DNA of 64,000 nt from Oceanobacillus bengalensis (GTDB taxonomy: Bacteria > Bacillota > Bacilli > Bacillales > Amphibacillaceae): contig NZ_RBZO01000008.1 of assembly GCF_003628445.1 (NCBI RefSeq), positions 62,001 to 126,000 of the forward strand, in the 5' to 3' direction. Positions 26,187 to 35,370 of this stretch are shown piece after piece. The position numbers were made by a program, and so were the translations under genes. The stretch's first letter is position 1; every line of letters starts with the position of its first letter. A model generated the notes under the pieces. The model was given only the letters and a program-made list of their open reading frames with translations. It did no database searches and was not told where the DNA came from.

Positions 26187-26858
26187 ATGAGTAAGAAGTA
26201 TCTTTTATTTTTCATCATGATCCTTTGTGTAGGTCTGGCCGCTTGTGGAAATGACAGCGCTACACAAGATAATACGAGAAACTTTAACATTTCTAGTACT
26301 AGCACAAATTCACCTAGTACAGATTTGACAAAGAAGCAAACTCCGGTTCAGCAGGAGCAAGGATCTGGAAATAATTTCAGACCGATTAGCATGCAGTCTG
26401 GTGAGGGGAATCAACCTCCTACACAGAACCAGGGTGAGCAACTTTCACCAAATAGGCAAAATCAAAATCAAGACGTTGCATTAACGGAATTTGAACAAGA
26501 AGTTGTTCGATTAACCAATCAAGAAAGACGAAGAGCTGGCCTATCCAATTTAGAGGTTGATTCAACCTTAAGTGGTGTTGCTAGGGAAAAGTCAAAGGAT
26601 ATGCAAGCAAATAACTACTTTTCACATACTAGCCCGACATATGGTTCACCATTCGATATGATGGCACAATATGGGGTCACGTATCGTCAGGCTGGAGAAA
26701 ATATTGCACGCGGACAGAATAGTCCAGAAGAGGTTGTGCGTGCATGGATGAACAGTGAAGGACACCGGGCAAACATCCTAAAGGGTGGGTATACGCATAT
26801 TGGTGTTGGTTACGTCCAAGATGGAAACTATTGGACACAGATGTTTATACAAAAATAG
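26187..26858 (+). CDS. CAP-domain (SCP/PR1, YkwD-like) lipoprotein
   Basis: 223 aa. Lipoprotein signal with LAACG, a Gln/Asn/Ser-rich linker (about 25-95), then a CAP domain (about 100-223) with LTNQERRRAGL, YFSHTSPTYGSPFDMM, the GENIARG segment and WMNSEGHRANIL. The domain His and Glu residues are present. Extracellular, membrane-tethered; bacterial CAP proteins occur widely in spore formers, with roles unclear. RBS AAAAGGAG. No terminator is obvious before the 21-bp array. Confidence 0.9.
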   Translation: MSKKYLLFFIMILCVGLAACGNDSATQDNTRNFNISSTSTNSPSTDLTKKQTPVQQEQGSGNNFRPISMQSGEGNQPPTQNQGEQLSPNRQNQNQDVALTEFEQEVVRLTNQERRRAGLSNLEVDSTLSGVAREKSKDMQANNYFSHTSPTYGSPFDMMAQYGVTYRQAGENIARGQNSPEEVVRAWMNSEGHRANILKGGYTHIGVGYVQDGNYWTQMFIQK

Positions 26859-26908
26859 AATACGGAGTGCGTAATGTTTCCTGAAGTCTATTTAGCTGCA
26901 CGCGCAAA

Positions 26909-27013
26909 TGTGAACTTTGGCGAATGAATTGTGAACTTCAGCGGAATTATTGTGAACTTCAGCGAGTTCTCTGTGAACTTTGGCAAAAACGCTGTGAACT
27001 TCAGCGAATGTCA
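26909..27013 (+). repeat. 21-bp tandem repeat array 3 (5 units)
   Basis: Five units of exactly 21 bp, each starting TGTGAACTT(C/T)(A/G)GCG with a variable last 8-9 bases, at 26909, 26930, 26951, 26972 and 26993. It fills the gap between the CAP gene and the terminator of the convergent arsC. Confidence 0.95.
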
Positions 27014-27021
27014 ATAAAAAT

Positions 27022-27052
27022 AGAGCTATGCTCACGAATCGCAGCATAGCTC
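27022..27052 (-). terminator. ars operon terminator
   Basis: GAGCTATGCT and AGCATAGCTC arms; on the minus strand followed by TATTTTTATTG. Array 3 begins directly beyond it. Confidence 0.9.
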
Positions 27053-27062
27053 CAAATATAAA

Positions 27063-27482
27063 TTACTTGCCAGTCTCAGCAAACAATTTAATTCTTTCTC
27101 CAACTTCATCACGAACACGTCTAAATACTTCCCAAACTTCTTCTTCAGTTCCTTCTGCTTTTGCTGGGTCATCAAAGCCCCAGTGCTCACGCTTTACGTC
27201 TTTTGGTGTGACTGGACACCGATCAGCTGCATCACCACATAAAGTAACAGCCAATGTTGCATTGTTTAAAAATTCCGTGTCAATCTTCTCGGATTGTTGT
27301 TCAGAAATATCAATACCGACTTCATTCATTGCTTTTACAGCTTTCGGGTTTAGGCCATGTGCTTCAATTCCAGCACTCCGGACATCCCATTCATCTCCTA
27401 GATATTTTTTCGCCCACCCTTCTGCCATCTGGCTTCGGCAAGAATTACCCGTACATAAGAAATAAATCGTTTTTTTAGACAT
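27063..27482 (-). CDS. arsC: Arsenate reductase, thioredoxin-coupled
   Basis: 139 aa, low-molecular-weight phosphatase fold. P-loop [16 protein letters not shown] contains the nucleophilic Cys; further cysteines ([10 protein letters not shown]) match the Cys82/Cys89 redox relay of the B. subtilis/S. aureus enzyme, and the DP loop ([11 protein letters not shown]) is present. It reduces arsenate to arsenite, the form exported by ArsB. Last gene of arsR-arsB-arsC, with a repeat between it and arsB. Confidence 0.96.
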   Translation of the reverse strand: MSKKTIYFLCTGNSCRSQMAEGWAKKYLGDEWDVRSAGIEAHGLNPKAVKAMNEVGIDISEQQSEKIDTEFLNNATLAVTLCGDAADRCPVTPKDVKREHWGFDDPAKAEGTEEEVWEVFRRVRDEVGERIKLFAETGK

Positions 27483-27504
27483 CGTTTCGTTCTCCTTTTT
27501 TAGG

Positions 27505-27540
27505 GGTGCCTGTCACTTGTCGAATTTTGACAGTGCCTAG
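27505..27540 (+). repeat. GGTGCCTGTCAC repeat, copy D (short)
   Basis: GGTGCCTGTCACTTGTCGAA followed by TTTTGACAGTGCC: a shortened inverted repeat placed between arsB and arsC inside the operon. Confidence 0.7.
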
Positions 27541-28833
27541 TCACCGTAATGTTAGATATAATCCTAATAAAGTGATAAATAGGATTGGTATGGTTAAGAT
27601 AATACCTGTTTTAAAGTAGGTTCCCCATGATATTTTGATGCCTTTTTGCGAAAGAACGTGGAGCCAGACCAAGGTGGCAAGTGAACCGATTGGCGTGATT
27701 TTTGGCCCTAAGTCAGAACCAACAACATTCGCGTAAATTAATGCTTCCCGAATCACCCCTGAAGTACTCGTTTCTGCAATTGCTAAGGCATCGATCATAA
27801 CTGTTGGCATATTGTTCATGATAGATGACAGAAATGCTGCTATAAAACCCATTGCCACTGTTGCTACAAATAACCCTTGATCTGCTGCTGCTTGGATGAC
27901 ATTACTTAAAGCATCTGTTAGCCCAGCATTTCCTAAACCATAAACGACAACATACATCCCGATTGAGAATAGTACGATATTCCATGGTGCTCCCTTTATA
28001 ACAGCTTTCGTGTTTACTACATCACTTCTTCTTGCCATTAACAAGAAGAAAATTGCAATCGCTCCTGCAACGAAGGACACCGGAAGATGAATGAATTCAC
28101 TTATGAAATATCCCACTACTAATACTGCCAAAACATACCAAGAAAGCTGGAACATTTTCAAGTCTTTTATAGCTGTTTTCGGATCACTTAATTTTGAGAT
28201 ATCATAGCTTTTCGGGATACTTTTTCTAAAATAAAGATATAATACCGTAATCGTAGCCGTTAGTGAAAATAAGTTCGGAATGATCATTCTTGAAGCATAT
28301 TCAACAAAGCCGATATCAAAAAAATCAGCTGATACAATGTTTACCAAGTTACTAATGACGAATGGTAATGATGTTGTATCGGCAATAAATCCACTTGCCA
28401 TAATAAACGGGAAAATCATCTTTTCCTTGAAATCCAAATTCCTTACCATCGCTAAAACAATCGGAGTCAAAATCAGTGCTGCGCCATCATTGGCAAAAAG
28501 TGCTGCAACTACTGCGCCTAAAATACTAATATAAATAAACATCTTAACTCCATTGCCTTTAGCAATTCTAGCCATATGAAGTGCTGCCCATTCAAATAAT
28601 CCAATTTCATCTAAGATGAGTGAGATAATGATAATCGCGACAAATGCAAGTGTCGCATTCCAAACGATTTGCGTTACTTCAATGACATCACTTAACCCAA
28701 CAACACCTACTAATAAAGCAAGGATTGCCCCACCAATGGCAGTGATACCAATGTCTAATCCCTTAGGCTGCCAAATGACGAGAATAAGGGTAAATAAAAA
28801 AATAATAATTGCTAGTATAAGCGTTGCTGACAA
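27541..28833 (-). CDS. arsB: Arsenite efflux membrane protein ArsB
   Basis: 430 aa with about 11-12 transmembrane segments, ArsB/NhaD (ion transporter) family. Typical segments are [63 protein letters not shown] and [20 protein letters not shown]. It expels arsenite and antimonite using the proton gradient. The TTG at 28833 is preferred: GGAGG lies 8 nt upstream, overlapping the arsR stop. An upstream TTG at 28848 includes the ribosome site itself. Confidence 0.95.
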   Translation of the reverse strand: MSATLILAIIIFLFTLILVIWQPKGLDIGITAIGGAILALLVGVVGLSDVIEVTQIVWNATLAFVAIIIISLILDEIGLFEWAALHMARIAKGNGVKMFIYISILGAVVAALFANDGAALILTPIVLAMVRNLDFKEKMIFPFIMASGFIADTTSLPFVISNLVNIVSADFFDIGFVEYASRMIIPNLFSLTATITVLYLYFRKSIPKSYDISKLSDPKTAIKDLKMFQLSWYVLAVLVVGYFISEFIHLPVSFVAGAIAIFFLLMARRSDVVNTKAVIKGAPWNIVLFSIGMYVVVYGLGNAGLTDALSNVIQAAADQGLFVATVAMGFIAAFLSSIMNNMPTVMIDALAIAETSTSGVIREALIYANVVGSDLGPKITPIGSLATLVWLHVLSQKGIKISWGTYFKTGIILTIPILFITLLGLYLTLR

Positions 28834-28848
28834 AATATTTACCTCCAA

Positions 28849-29193
28849 TTAGCAACAAGAAATGCGTGTACCTTGCTCTTCCAGTTTTTTTAATTTATCG
28901 TCTAGATCAGGTACTAGCATGAGAATCTGCTCGATGAAAGGATAGTACTCATTTCCTTTATTAACAGAGTAAAATATCCATTGACCCTTTCTTTCCTCTT
29001 TAACCAATCCTACATCCCTTAATTTGCGGAGATGTTGGCTAATCGAGGGCTGACTCATCCTGAAAATCTCAACAAATTCACATACACAGCATTCATGTTT
29101 TTCAAGAATCTTCACCATCGACAATCGTGTCTTATCCCCTAAAAGTTTTAAAAGCATCGATGCCTTGTCCATTTCTATTGCCGCTTTTACCAA
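28849..29193 (-). CDS. arsR: ArsR-family transcriptional repressor
   Basis: 114 aa winged helix. The metalloid-binding motif appears as ECCVCEFVEIF in the alpha-3 region, and the recognition helix as SQPSISQHLRKLRDVGLV. A second cysteine pair sits at the C-terminus (ISCC). It represses the ars operon until arsenite or antimonite binds. First gene of arsR-arsB-arsC; a 14-bp palindrome lies 45 bp upstream. Confidence 0.95.
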   Translation of the reverse strand: MVKAAIEMDKASMLLKLLGDKTRLSMVKILEKHECCVCEFVEIFRMSQPSISQHLRKLRDVGLVKEERKGQWIFYSVNKGNEYYPFIEQILMLVPDLDDKLKKLEEQGTRISCC

Positions 29194-29238
29194 TTTCCAC
29201 GCACCTACTTTTCATTAGTATATTATCATATAACTATA

Positions 29239-29252
29239 CACTTATATAAGTG
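29239..29252 (-). promoter_or_regulatory. Probable ArsR operator
   Basis: CACTTATATAAGTG is a perfect 14-bp palindrome 46 bp upstream of arsR, next to TATAGT and TAATAT hexamers on the minus strand that could serve as the -10. Position and symmetry fit ArsR autoregulation. Confidence 0.65.
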
Positions 29253-29367
29253 AAAAAGCCACCTCAGTGAACTGACATTTCAGTACCTGTCTGTCAATCT
29301 TATCTTTTACAGCAAAAAGAGCTTTAAATTCAAGCCCTTTGTTTCATATATTCATTGAACTTTTGTC

Positions 29368-29396
29368 TTGAAAATTGGTAAGAATTTTAATAACTA
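29368..29396 (+). promoter_or_regulatory. Promoter of type I toxin mRNA
   Basis: TTGAAA (29368-29373), 17 bp, TAACTA (29391-29396); transcription would start near 29403, so the mRNA begins just before GGACGGTT. Confidence 0.55.
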
Positions 29397-29418
29397 CATA
29401 AAGCAGATGGACGGTTGG

Positions 29419-29442
29419 CCATCTCCCATAGGAGGGAGATGG
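29419..29442 (+). promoter_or_regulatory. Hairpin that buries the toxin ribosome site
   Basis: CCATCTCCC (29419-29427) and GGGAGATGG (29434-29442) form a perfect 9-bp stem; the GGAGGGAG Shine-Dalgarno (29431-29438) lies in the loop and 3' arm, 10 nt before the ATG. In addition GGACGGTT (29409-29416) is complementary to AACCGTCC (29552-29559) at the 3' end of the reading frame. Confidence 0.75.
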
Positions 29443-29448
29443 TAAAAA

Positions 29449-29553
29449 ATGACGGCATATGAAGCAACCATCATAGCACTAACATCAAGTATCGTTCTAT
29501 TAAATTGCTTAGCACTTGTTGTGAACATCGTCAAAGAAATGAGAAAAAAGTAA
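29449..29553 (+). CDS. Type I toxin, small membrane peptide (TxpA/holin-like)
   Basis: 34 aa: MTAYEATIIALTSSIVLLNC followed by a second stretch of the same membrane helix and a basic tail KEMRKK. This is the pattern of the Firmicute TxpA/putative holin-like toxins (M-T-x-Y-E-A start, one transmembrane helix, KK end). Toxicity would come from membrane damage. The message has the structural marks of type I systems: sequestered ribosome site, 5'-3' pairing and a convergent antisense transcript. The gene is too short for usual gene finders. It lies alone between the ars operon and spoVR. Confidence 0.82.
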   Translation: MTAYEATIIALTSSIVLLNCLALVVNIVKEMRKK

Positions 29554-29684
29554 CCGTCCAGCCCTCACCCAAAGGATAGGATAGTTACTTTTAATTAATT
29601 CTTTATCTTTTTAGTCAGCTGCTCTGGATGCGGCATGTAGTTCCTTTGAACGAGTGCTATAAGTACTCGTTCATTTTTATTATA
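29541..29684 (-). ncRNA. Predicted antisense antitoxin RNA
   Basis: On the minus strand TTGCAA (29719-29714), 17 bp, TATAAC (29696-29691) would start an RNA near 29684. It would run against the 3' end of the toxin gene to a terminator made by AAAAGTAAC and GTTACTTTT (29546-29554 with 29584-29592) followed on this strand by TTTTTT. The overlap with the toxin mRNA covers its last codons and 3' UTR, as in txpA/RatA-type pairs. Predicted from sequence only. Confidence 0.6.
29648..29680 (+). terminator. Terminator of toxin mRNA
   Basis: GAACGAGT and ACTCGTTC arms followed by ATTTTTATT. It ends the plus-strand toxin transcript and lies within the antisense RNA. Confidence 0.75.
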
Positions 29685-29872
29685 AATGAAGTTATACTTT
29701 ATTATACTTTGAATTGCAAATATATTTAGTGATTTTCTGTATGAGAGCTACTTATTCATGAGATTCACACATTTTGTTGCAACTACCTTTTATGTCATCT
29801 CTCAAAATTTGCCGAAACCAAAAGAAAAAGCCCAGATTACGTATACGCATCACAAGTCCTTTCCTATAAAGA

Positions 29873-31282
29873 TCACATACTCCGCTTCGTCACTTTATTC
29901 CCATCATATGAATAAACAGTCTGTCGGTCCTCAACTATTGTTTCAATATGAACGGTCCTTCCCCACAGCTGATGAATATATGGCAGAACATGCTCTAAAT
30001 AATTCAAATCAAGTTCGATACCTTCATATCCATGCAACAGATACAACTCGCCATTACGGAGGTAGTCACCATTTTCAACCGTTATATACGGAAACCCACC
30101 ATTTACGCGCATATTTACGAGCTGATCACGTACTTGTTCATGGTCCTTTTCGGTAATTCTGTAATCTCTACCCTTCTTCTCAAACAAGTACATATCTTCG
30201 CGTTGCACGAGTTCTTTCGTTAAGTAATTGCGAATAAAGGAAATATCCGATTCAATCTCTCTTACTTCGAACATCTTCTCTCTCCCAGAACCGGCTGCAA
30301 CCCCCAACTTACGCATCTCTTCTGTCGGCTTGTTGTACCTTTCCTCGATATCTTCAAAAATCTTTATTCCCAAATAATATGGATTAATTTGCGTTCTTGA
30401 CGGTTGCACAACACCTGCATTCAATTTTGAGTATTCAATTGTTTCATCTGTCGTTAAATCCATTTCCCTAAGGATTCGCTGATGCCAATATGATGCCCAG
30501 CCTTCGTTCATGATTTTCGTTTCGAGCTGTGGCCAGAAATAAAGCATTTCTTCCCGCATCATTGTTAGAATATCACGCTGCCAATCCTCTAACTCACGGC
30601 TGTATTCCTCGATGAATAAAAGAATATCTTTTTCAGGATGTGGTGGGAATTTCTTATCTTTTTTAAGCACCCTCTTTTTCCTTTGCTGTGGCTTTTCGCC
30701 GATATTCCACAGGTCATCATACGGTGTTTTTGGAATAAAGTCTTCATTGTCGTCCTCATCAGAACGATCATAAGAAAGTTTCGATTTGATAATCGATGGG
30801 TCGATATGCTCTTGAATCGAGAGAATTGCATCCAAGAACTTCTCTACTTCATCCTTGCCATAAATCATTTCATAATCAGCAATTCTTTCCGCAGTTGCTG
30901 TCATGCTTTCCACCATATCACGTCTCGTGTTTGAAAAACGAACATTGTTTTTGAAAAAATCACAATGTGCTAGAACGTGCGCGATGATTAACTTATTTTG
31001 AACCAAGCTATTCGTGTTGAGTAAAAACGCATAACAAGGATCTGAATTGATAACGAGTTCATATATTTGGCTTAACCCAAGGTCATATTGCAACTTCATG
31101 CGGTGAAATTGTTTTCCAAAACTCCAATGTGAAAAGCGCGTCGGCATCCCATATGCACCAAATGTATAAATAATTTCTGCTGGACAAATTTCATAACGCA
31201 TTGTATAGAAATCGAGGCCAAAGCCAGAAGCAATCTCTGTTATCTCCTCAATGGCATAACTTAGCTCCTTTGTCATTGACAA
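29873..31282 (-). CDS. spoVR: Stage V sporulation protein SpoVR
   Basis: 469 aa, SpoVR family full length. Conserved blocks include [54 protein letters not shown] and [12 protein letters not shown]. In Bacillus it is needed for spore cortex formation in the mother cell; in many bacteria it belongs with PrkA and YhbH, both encoded just upstream. A TTG at 31282 lies 9 nt from GGAGG; an ATG two codons in (31276) is the alternative start. Separated from yhbH by a plus-strand small gene. Confidence 0.95.
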   Translation of the reverse strand: MSMTKELSYAIEEITEIASGFGLDFYTMRYEICPAEIIYTFGAYGMPTRFSHWSFGKQFHRMKLQYDLGLSQIYELVINSDPCYAFLLNTNSLVQNKLIIAHVLAHCDFFKNNVRFSNTRRDMVESMTATAERIADYEMIYGKDEVEKFLDAILSIQEHIDPSIIKSKLSYDRSDEDDNEDFIPKTPYDDLWNIGEKPQQRKKRVLKKDKKFPPHPEKDILLFIEEYSRELEDWQRDILTMMREEMLYFWPQLETKIMNEGWASYWHQRILREMDLTTDETIEYSKLNAGVVQPSRTQINPYYLGIKIFEDIEERYNKPTEEMRKLGVAAGSGREKMFEVREIESDISFIRNYLTKELVQREDMYLFEKKGRDYRITEKDHEQVRDQLVNMRVNGGFPYITVENGDYLRNGELYLLHGYEGIELDLNYLEHVLPYIHQLWGRTVHIETIVEDRQTVYSYDGNKVTKRSM

Positions 31283-31354
31283 TTAGAATCCCCTCCAAAA
31301 GTGCTTTTTATAGTTTATGAAACAAAACGTGAATAATGAACCATTTCTTTTTAG

Positions 31355-31426
31355 GGTGCCTTTACGGTGCCTGTCACTTGTCGGAAATTAGCAGAATTTG
31401 TCGGATGCTAAAGGGTGATTGTCACG
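31355..31426 (+). repeat. GGTGCCTGTCAC repeat, copy E
   Basis: GGTGCC is duplicated at the left end (31355 and 31366), then CTGTCACTTGTCGG, inner TTTGTCGGA, ending GGGTGATTGTCAC. It lies upstream of spoVR and of the divergent small gene. Confidence 0.65.
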
Positions 31427-31490
31427 GATGCAACTTATGCATTATTTGCTGGAAAGGTGGAAATGTTAATAGGTAGGAGGGATGTTGTTT

Positions 31491-31838
31491 ATGGACCAGT
31501 ATTTCTTGTCGGTTGAAGAATTTAATGCATTGTTAAAGCAATGGAATGGGCGAAAAATAAAAGTAATTAAACATGAATTAGATGACTTTGATGAAACATT
31601 GATAGACTTAAGTGCTATTTCTTATGCGAAAGAAACCCGTAGCATCGATGGTTATGAACCAATTTATTCTCTTCATTTAAATGGAAGTGGAGTCATTGAA
31701 ACAACTGAAAACAATTATCAATCCCTTCCTTCTGAGCTCTATGAAATCCCATTAGAAGAAAATGCACTATATGAATTTGATGGAAATCGCTTTATTGTAA
31801 GCACATCAAGAGGTGTGTATTCAATTGAGCTTCTTTAA
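31491..31838 (+). CDS. Hypothetical protein
   Basis: 115 aa with the start at 31491 (MDQYFLSVEEFNALL), 10 nt after GGAGG; an ATG at 31482 and a TTG at 31485 are possible but too close to the ribosome site. Acidic, mixed alpha/beta, with no signal peptide or membrane segment. Not recognised. It is the only plus-strand gene inside the prkA-yhbH-spoVR group, which might mean a sporulation link, but nothing in the sequence shows one. Confidence 0.6.
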   Translation: MDQYFLSVEEFNALLKQWNGRKIKVIKHELDDFDETLIDLSAISYAKETRSIDGYEPIYSLHLNGSGVIETTENNYQSLPSELYEIPLEENALYEFDGNRFIVSTSRGVYSIELL

Positions 31839-31844
31839 TGCAAC

Positions 31845-31876
31845 AAAGAAATCGGCTAACATCGGCCGATTTCTTT
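31845..31876 (+). terminator. Hairpin after hypothetical gene
   Basis: AAAGAAATCGGC and GCCGATTTCTTT, perfect 12-bp arms. It is followed by CCAGG rather than a T-run on the plus strand, so termination may rely on the T-rich arm. Confidence 0.6.
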
Positions 31877-31892
31877 CCAGGCTTCCCATTCG

Positions 31893-31914
31893 AAAAACCC
31901 CCACATCGTGGAGG
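31893..31914 (-). terminator. yhbH terminator
   Basis: CCTCCAC and GTGGGGG arms around a 3-nt loop followed by TTTTT on the minus strand, starting right at the yhbH stop. Confidence 0.8.
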
Positions 31915-33081
31915 TTAAACGACTTCAGCTTGTTTAATAAAGAACGTCTTCATTGCTTTATATACATCACGTTTTTCTTTTAAAATATAATGTCTAAACT
32001 TCGGATCATCAATGTTTCGGTATGCATTCATTAACGTCGAATACCGATTATAACCATTCACTTCCCCATAGCCAAACATTGCAGATACTTCCATTATTTC
32101 ATTCACCAAATCAATACATTTTGCATTATCTGATGTGATATTTTCCCCATCGGAAAAATGAAATGGATAAATATTATAACGGGACGGATCATACTTCCCT
32201 TCAATTAGTTCTAACGCCTTCTTATAGGCTGACGAACAAATCGTTCCACCACTTTCTCCCTTATTGAAAAAATCATCCTCAGATACAACTTTTGCTTCTG
32301 TATGATGGGCAATGAACTGGATATCGACAGATTCATATTTTGTCCGTAAAAATCGTGTCATCCAGAAAAAGAAACTCCTTGCCATATACTTCTCGAAAGT
32401 TCCCATGGAAGCACTCGTATCCATCATTGCAATCACTACTGCTTTTGATTCCTGTTTAACAACTTCATTCCATGTTTTAAAACGTAGGTCATCATTATAA
32501 ATTGGTGTAATTGAATTTTTCCCATCTCTTGCATTTCGCTTTAATGCTGATAGAATGGTTCGTTTTTTATCAATATTACCCATTAGACCTTTTTTACGCA
32601 CATCATTAAATTCAATTTTCTCAATCGTAATTTCATCTTTTTCCTTTTCCTGTAAGTTCGGTAGCTCGAGGTCCTTAAATAACGCCTCTTCTACTTCCTC
32701 AATCGAAACTTCTGCTTCATAATAATCCGTTCCTGGCTGATCACCAGCCTTTTTCCCACGTCCCTGGCCCTGCCCGTTCCCTTGGCCCGGTTCTCTTGCT
32801 ATAACATCCCCAACCTGACTATCGCCATCGCCTTGGCCAACATGTTTATTCTTATTGTAACTATAGCGTATTTTATATTCATCCAGAGAACGAATCGGGA
32901 TTTTTACAACTTCTTTACCATTTGACATAATAATACTTTCTTCTGTAACTAAGTCTGGTAAATTATTTTTAATTGCATCTTTAACCTTTTCCTCATGTCT
33001 AAGTTGATCCTGATAACCTTTACGATGGAGAGACCAGTCTTCCTGGGAGACAACAAAGTTATGTTCCTTTTTTTCCGTCAT
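31915..33081 (-). CDS. yhbH: Sporulation protein YhbH (DUF444)
   Basis: 388 aa DUF444 protein. N-terminal [20 protein letters not shown], a Gly/Gln-rich linker (about 95-115), and a C-terminal von Willebrand A-like region with [10 protein letters not shown] (MIDAS-type DxSxS) and HFSDGENIT. It is co-inherited with prkA and spoVR and made in the mother cell during sporulation in Bacillus; the molecular role is unknown. It lies 177 bp downstream of prkA in the same direction. Confidence 0.93.
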   Translation of the reverse strand: MTEKKEHNFVVSQEDWSLHRKGYQDQLRHEEKVKDAIKNNLPDLVTEESIIMSNGKEVVKIPIRSLDEYKIRYSYNKNKHVGQGDGDSQVGDVIAREPGQGNGQGQGRGKKAGDQPGTDYYEAEVSIEEVEEALFKDLELPNLQEKEKDEITIEKIEFNDVRKKGLMGNIDKKRTILSALKRNARDGKNSITPIYNDDLRFKTWNEVVKQESKAVVIAMMDTSASMGTFEKYMARSFFFWMTRFLRTKYESVDIQFIAHHTEAKVVSEDDFFNKGESGGTICSSAYKKALELIEGKYDPSRYNIYPFHFSDGENITSDNAKCIDLVNEIMEVSAMFGYGEVNGYNRYSTLMNAYRNIDDPKFRHYILKEKRDVYKAMKTFFIKQAEVV

Positions 33082-33258
33082 TCAACCCTCTCCTGTTTTA
33101 TTGAATTTTCAGTCTTTTATTATTAATATAAAATGATTAATTCTTTCATTTATTCTATGCAAGTAGAAAATAGATATTGCTACTTTTCTCAGATTAAAAG
33201 ATAAAACAAGGCTAAATAATGAATTAGCCCTGCTTCTAAAAAGCATTTCATTTATCAA

Positions 33259-35151
33259 TTATCTATTTAACAAACTACCCACATACCGTATTAATTCGTT
33301 AGCCGATGTTGAGTTATAACCGTATTCATCAATCAATCTCGCAATGACTTCGTTAACCTTCTTCAATTGTGATTCATCCGGCGTTTTGGATGAGGTAGTG
33401 ATTTTCACAACATCTTTCAAGTCTGCAAATAGTTTTTTCTGAATCGCTTCTCGGAGACGTTCATGAGAATTATAATCAAAACGTTTCCCTTTTCTCGCAA
33501 ATGCAGACAATCGAATAAGAATCTCTTCACGGAATGCTTTCTTCGCATTTTCTGAAATCCCAATCTGTTCCTCAATCGAGCGCATTAATTTCTCATCTGG
33601 ATTCATTTCCTCGCCCGTTAGTGGGTCTCTCAGCTTATTCTTATTACAATAAGCTTCGACATTATCGAGGTAATTATCCATTAACGTTTTCGCTGATTCC
33701 TCATAAGAGTAGACGAAAGCTTTTTGTACTTCTTTCTTCGCAATCTCATCATATTCTTTTCTAGCAACCGCAATAAAATTCATATATTTATCTTTATCTT
33801 CTTTCGAGATGGATGGATGTGCTTCCAAACCATCCTTTAGAGAACGCAGGACATCAAGTGCATTAATCGATGGGACATCTTTACGAATAATTGTTGAAGA
33901 AATACGGTTAATGACATAACGTGGATCAATACCATCCATTCCTTCGTCAGCATATTCCTTCTTAAGTTCATCTACATCAATCTGATTAAAGCCTTCCACA
34001 CTTTGCCCATCATATAATCTTAATTTCTTCAGCAAGTCTACCCCTTGCTTTTTCGATTCTTTTAATCGCGACAATATAGAAAAAGTAGCAGCAACTTTGA
34101 AAGCGTGTGGCGCTACATGAACATGTGCCATGTCGCTTGTTTTGATCATTTTTTCATAAATGCGTTCCTCTTCACTAACACGCAAATTATATGGAATTGG
34201 CATGACGATAATTCTCGAGTGAAGTGCTTCATTCTTTTTATTCGAAATGAAAGAACGATACTCCGCTTCATTCGTGTGGGCAACGATCAACTCATCTGCT
34301 GAGATAAGTGCAAATCTCCCTGCTTTAAAGTTCCCCTCTTGTGTTAAGGATAATAAATGCCATAAAAATTTCTCATCCGATTTCAAAATCTCCTGAAATT
34401 CCATCATCCCACGATTCGCTTTGTTCAGTTCCCCATCAAAGCGATATGCTCTTGGGTCTGACTCTGAACCATATTCTGCAATGGTGGAAAAATCAATACT
34501 CCCTGTCAAATCTGCAATATCCTGTGATTTTGGATCTGATGGACTAAATGTACCAATCCCAACACGTTTATCTTCTGAGAAGAAAATACGCTCAACTCTT
34601 ACATCTTCAATACGATTTCCATAATCCTGCTCTAGTCGCATCGTATTTAATGGAGACAGGCTTCCTTCAATTCGAATGCCATATTCTTTATAAAAATCAT
34701 CCCGTAAATGATGTGGAATTAAATGAAGTGGATCTTCATGCATGGGGCATCCCTTAATTGCATAAACAGCACCATTATCTGTTCTCGAGTATTGTTCGAG
34801 ACCACGCTTCAACATACTTACAATCGTTGACTTACCTCCACTAACTGGACCCATTAATAGTAATATTCTTTTTCTAACATCTAACCGCTTAGCTGCTGGG
34901 TGGAAATATTCCTCTACTAACTTTTCTAAAGCTTCTTCTAAACCAAAGATCTCATCAGAGAAGAACTTATAATTCTTCACACCATTGTCTTCTATTCCCG
35001 CATCTTTAATCATATTATAAGCACGAGAATGGGCTGATTGAGCAACTTCTGGTCTTTCCTTAATAATAGATAAGTATTCAGCAAATGTACCTTCCCATTT
35101 TAAACTTTCTTCTTCCTCACGATAGTTCTTTACCTTGCCAAGTATATCCAT
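33259..35151 (-). CDS. prkA: PrkA AAA+ protein (kinase/protease family)
   Basis: 630 aa, full length. N-terminal AAA+ module with Walker A LLMGPVSGGKSTIVSML near residue 105, followed by a long helical region and a C-terminal PrkA domain. Originally described as a Ser/Thr kinase; later work in B. subtilis points to an AAA+ protease-like activity that influences sporulation. It heads the prkA-yhbH group. The start is the ATG after GGAGGG. The 219-bp divergent gap to ppx must hold both promoters; I could not assign a SigE site with confidence. Confidence 0.95.
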   Translation of the reverse strand: MDILGKVKNYREEEESLKWEGTFAEYLSIIKERPEVAQSAHSRAYNMIKDAGIEDNGVKNYKFFSDEIFGLEEALEKLVEEYFHPAAKRLDVRKRILLLMGPVSGGKSTIVSMLKRGLEQYSRTDNGAVYAIKGCPMHEDPLHLIPHHLRDDFYKEYGIRIEGSLSPLNTMRLEQDYGNRIEDVRVERIFFSEDKRVGIGTFSPSDPKSQDIADLTGSIDFSTIAEYGSESDPRAYRFDGELNKANRGMMEFQEILKSDEKFLWHLLSLTQEGNFKAGRFALISADELIVAHTNEAEYRSFISNKKNEALHSRIIVMPIPYNLRVSEEERIYEKMIKTSDMAHVHVAPHAFKVAATFSILSRLKESKKQGVDLLKKLRLYDGQSVEGFNQIDVDELKKEYADEGMDGIDPRYVINRISSTIIRKDVPSINALDVLRSLKDGLEAHPSISKEDKDKYMNFIAVARKEYDEIAKKEVQKAFVYSYEESAKTLMDNYLDNVEAYCNKNKLRDPLTGEEMNPDEKLMRSIEEQIGISENAKKAFREEILIRLSAFARKGKRFDYNSHERLREAIQKKLFADLKDVVKITTSSKTPDESQLKKVNEVIARLIDEYGYNSTSANELIRYVGSLLNR

Positions 35152-35370
35152 CTATATTCTCCCTCCATTTAAGTCCAGCGGTTTATAAAGCATATGCACG
35201 TACATGGTCCTTCATGCTAAGAAGTTAAGACCTACATAGTCCGACAAAAACCAACATATACTATTACCCGGGAAATTTTTATCTTTTATTGTCATATTCC
35301 GCACGTACTATCTATTAGCTGACATCAGATTTAATTACTGATATATTGATAACTAATATGAGGTGATACG

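Noticed and set aside
35152-35370. SigE promoter for prkA
   Set aside because: CATATGCT could be a -10, but no acceptable -35 was seen at the right distance, so it is not reported as a feature.
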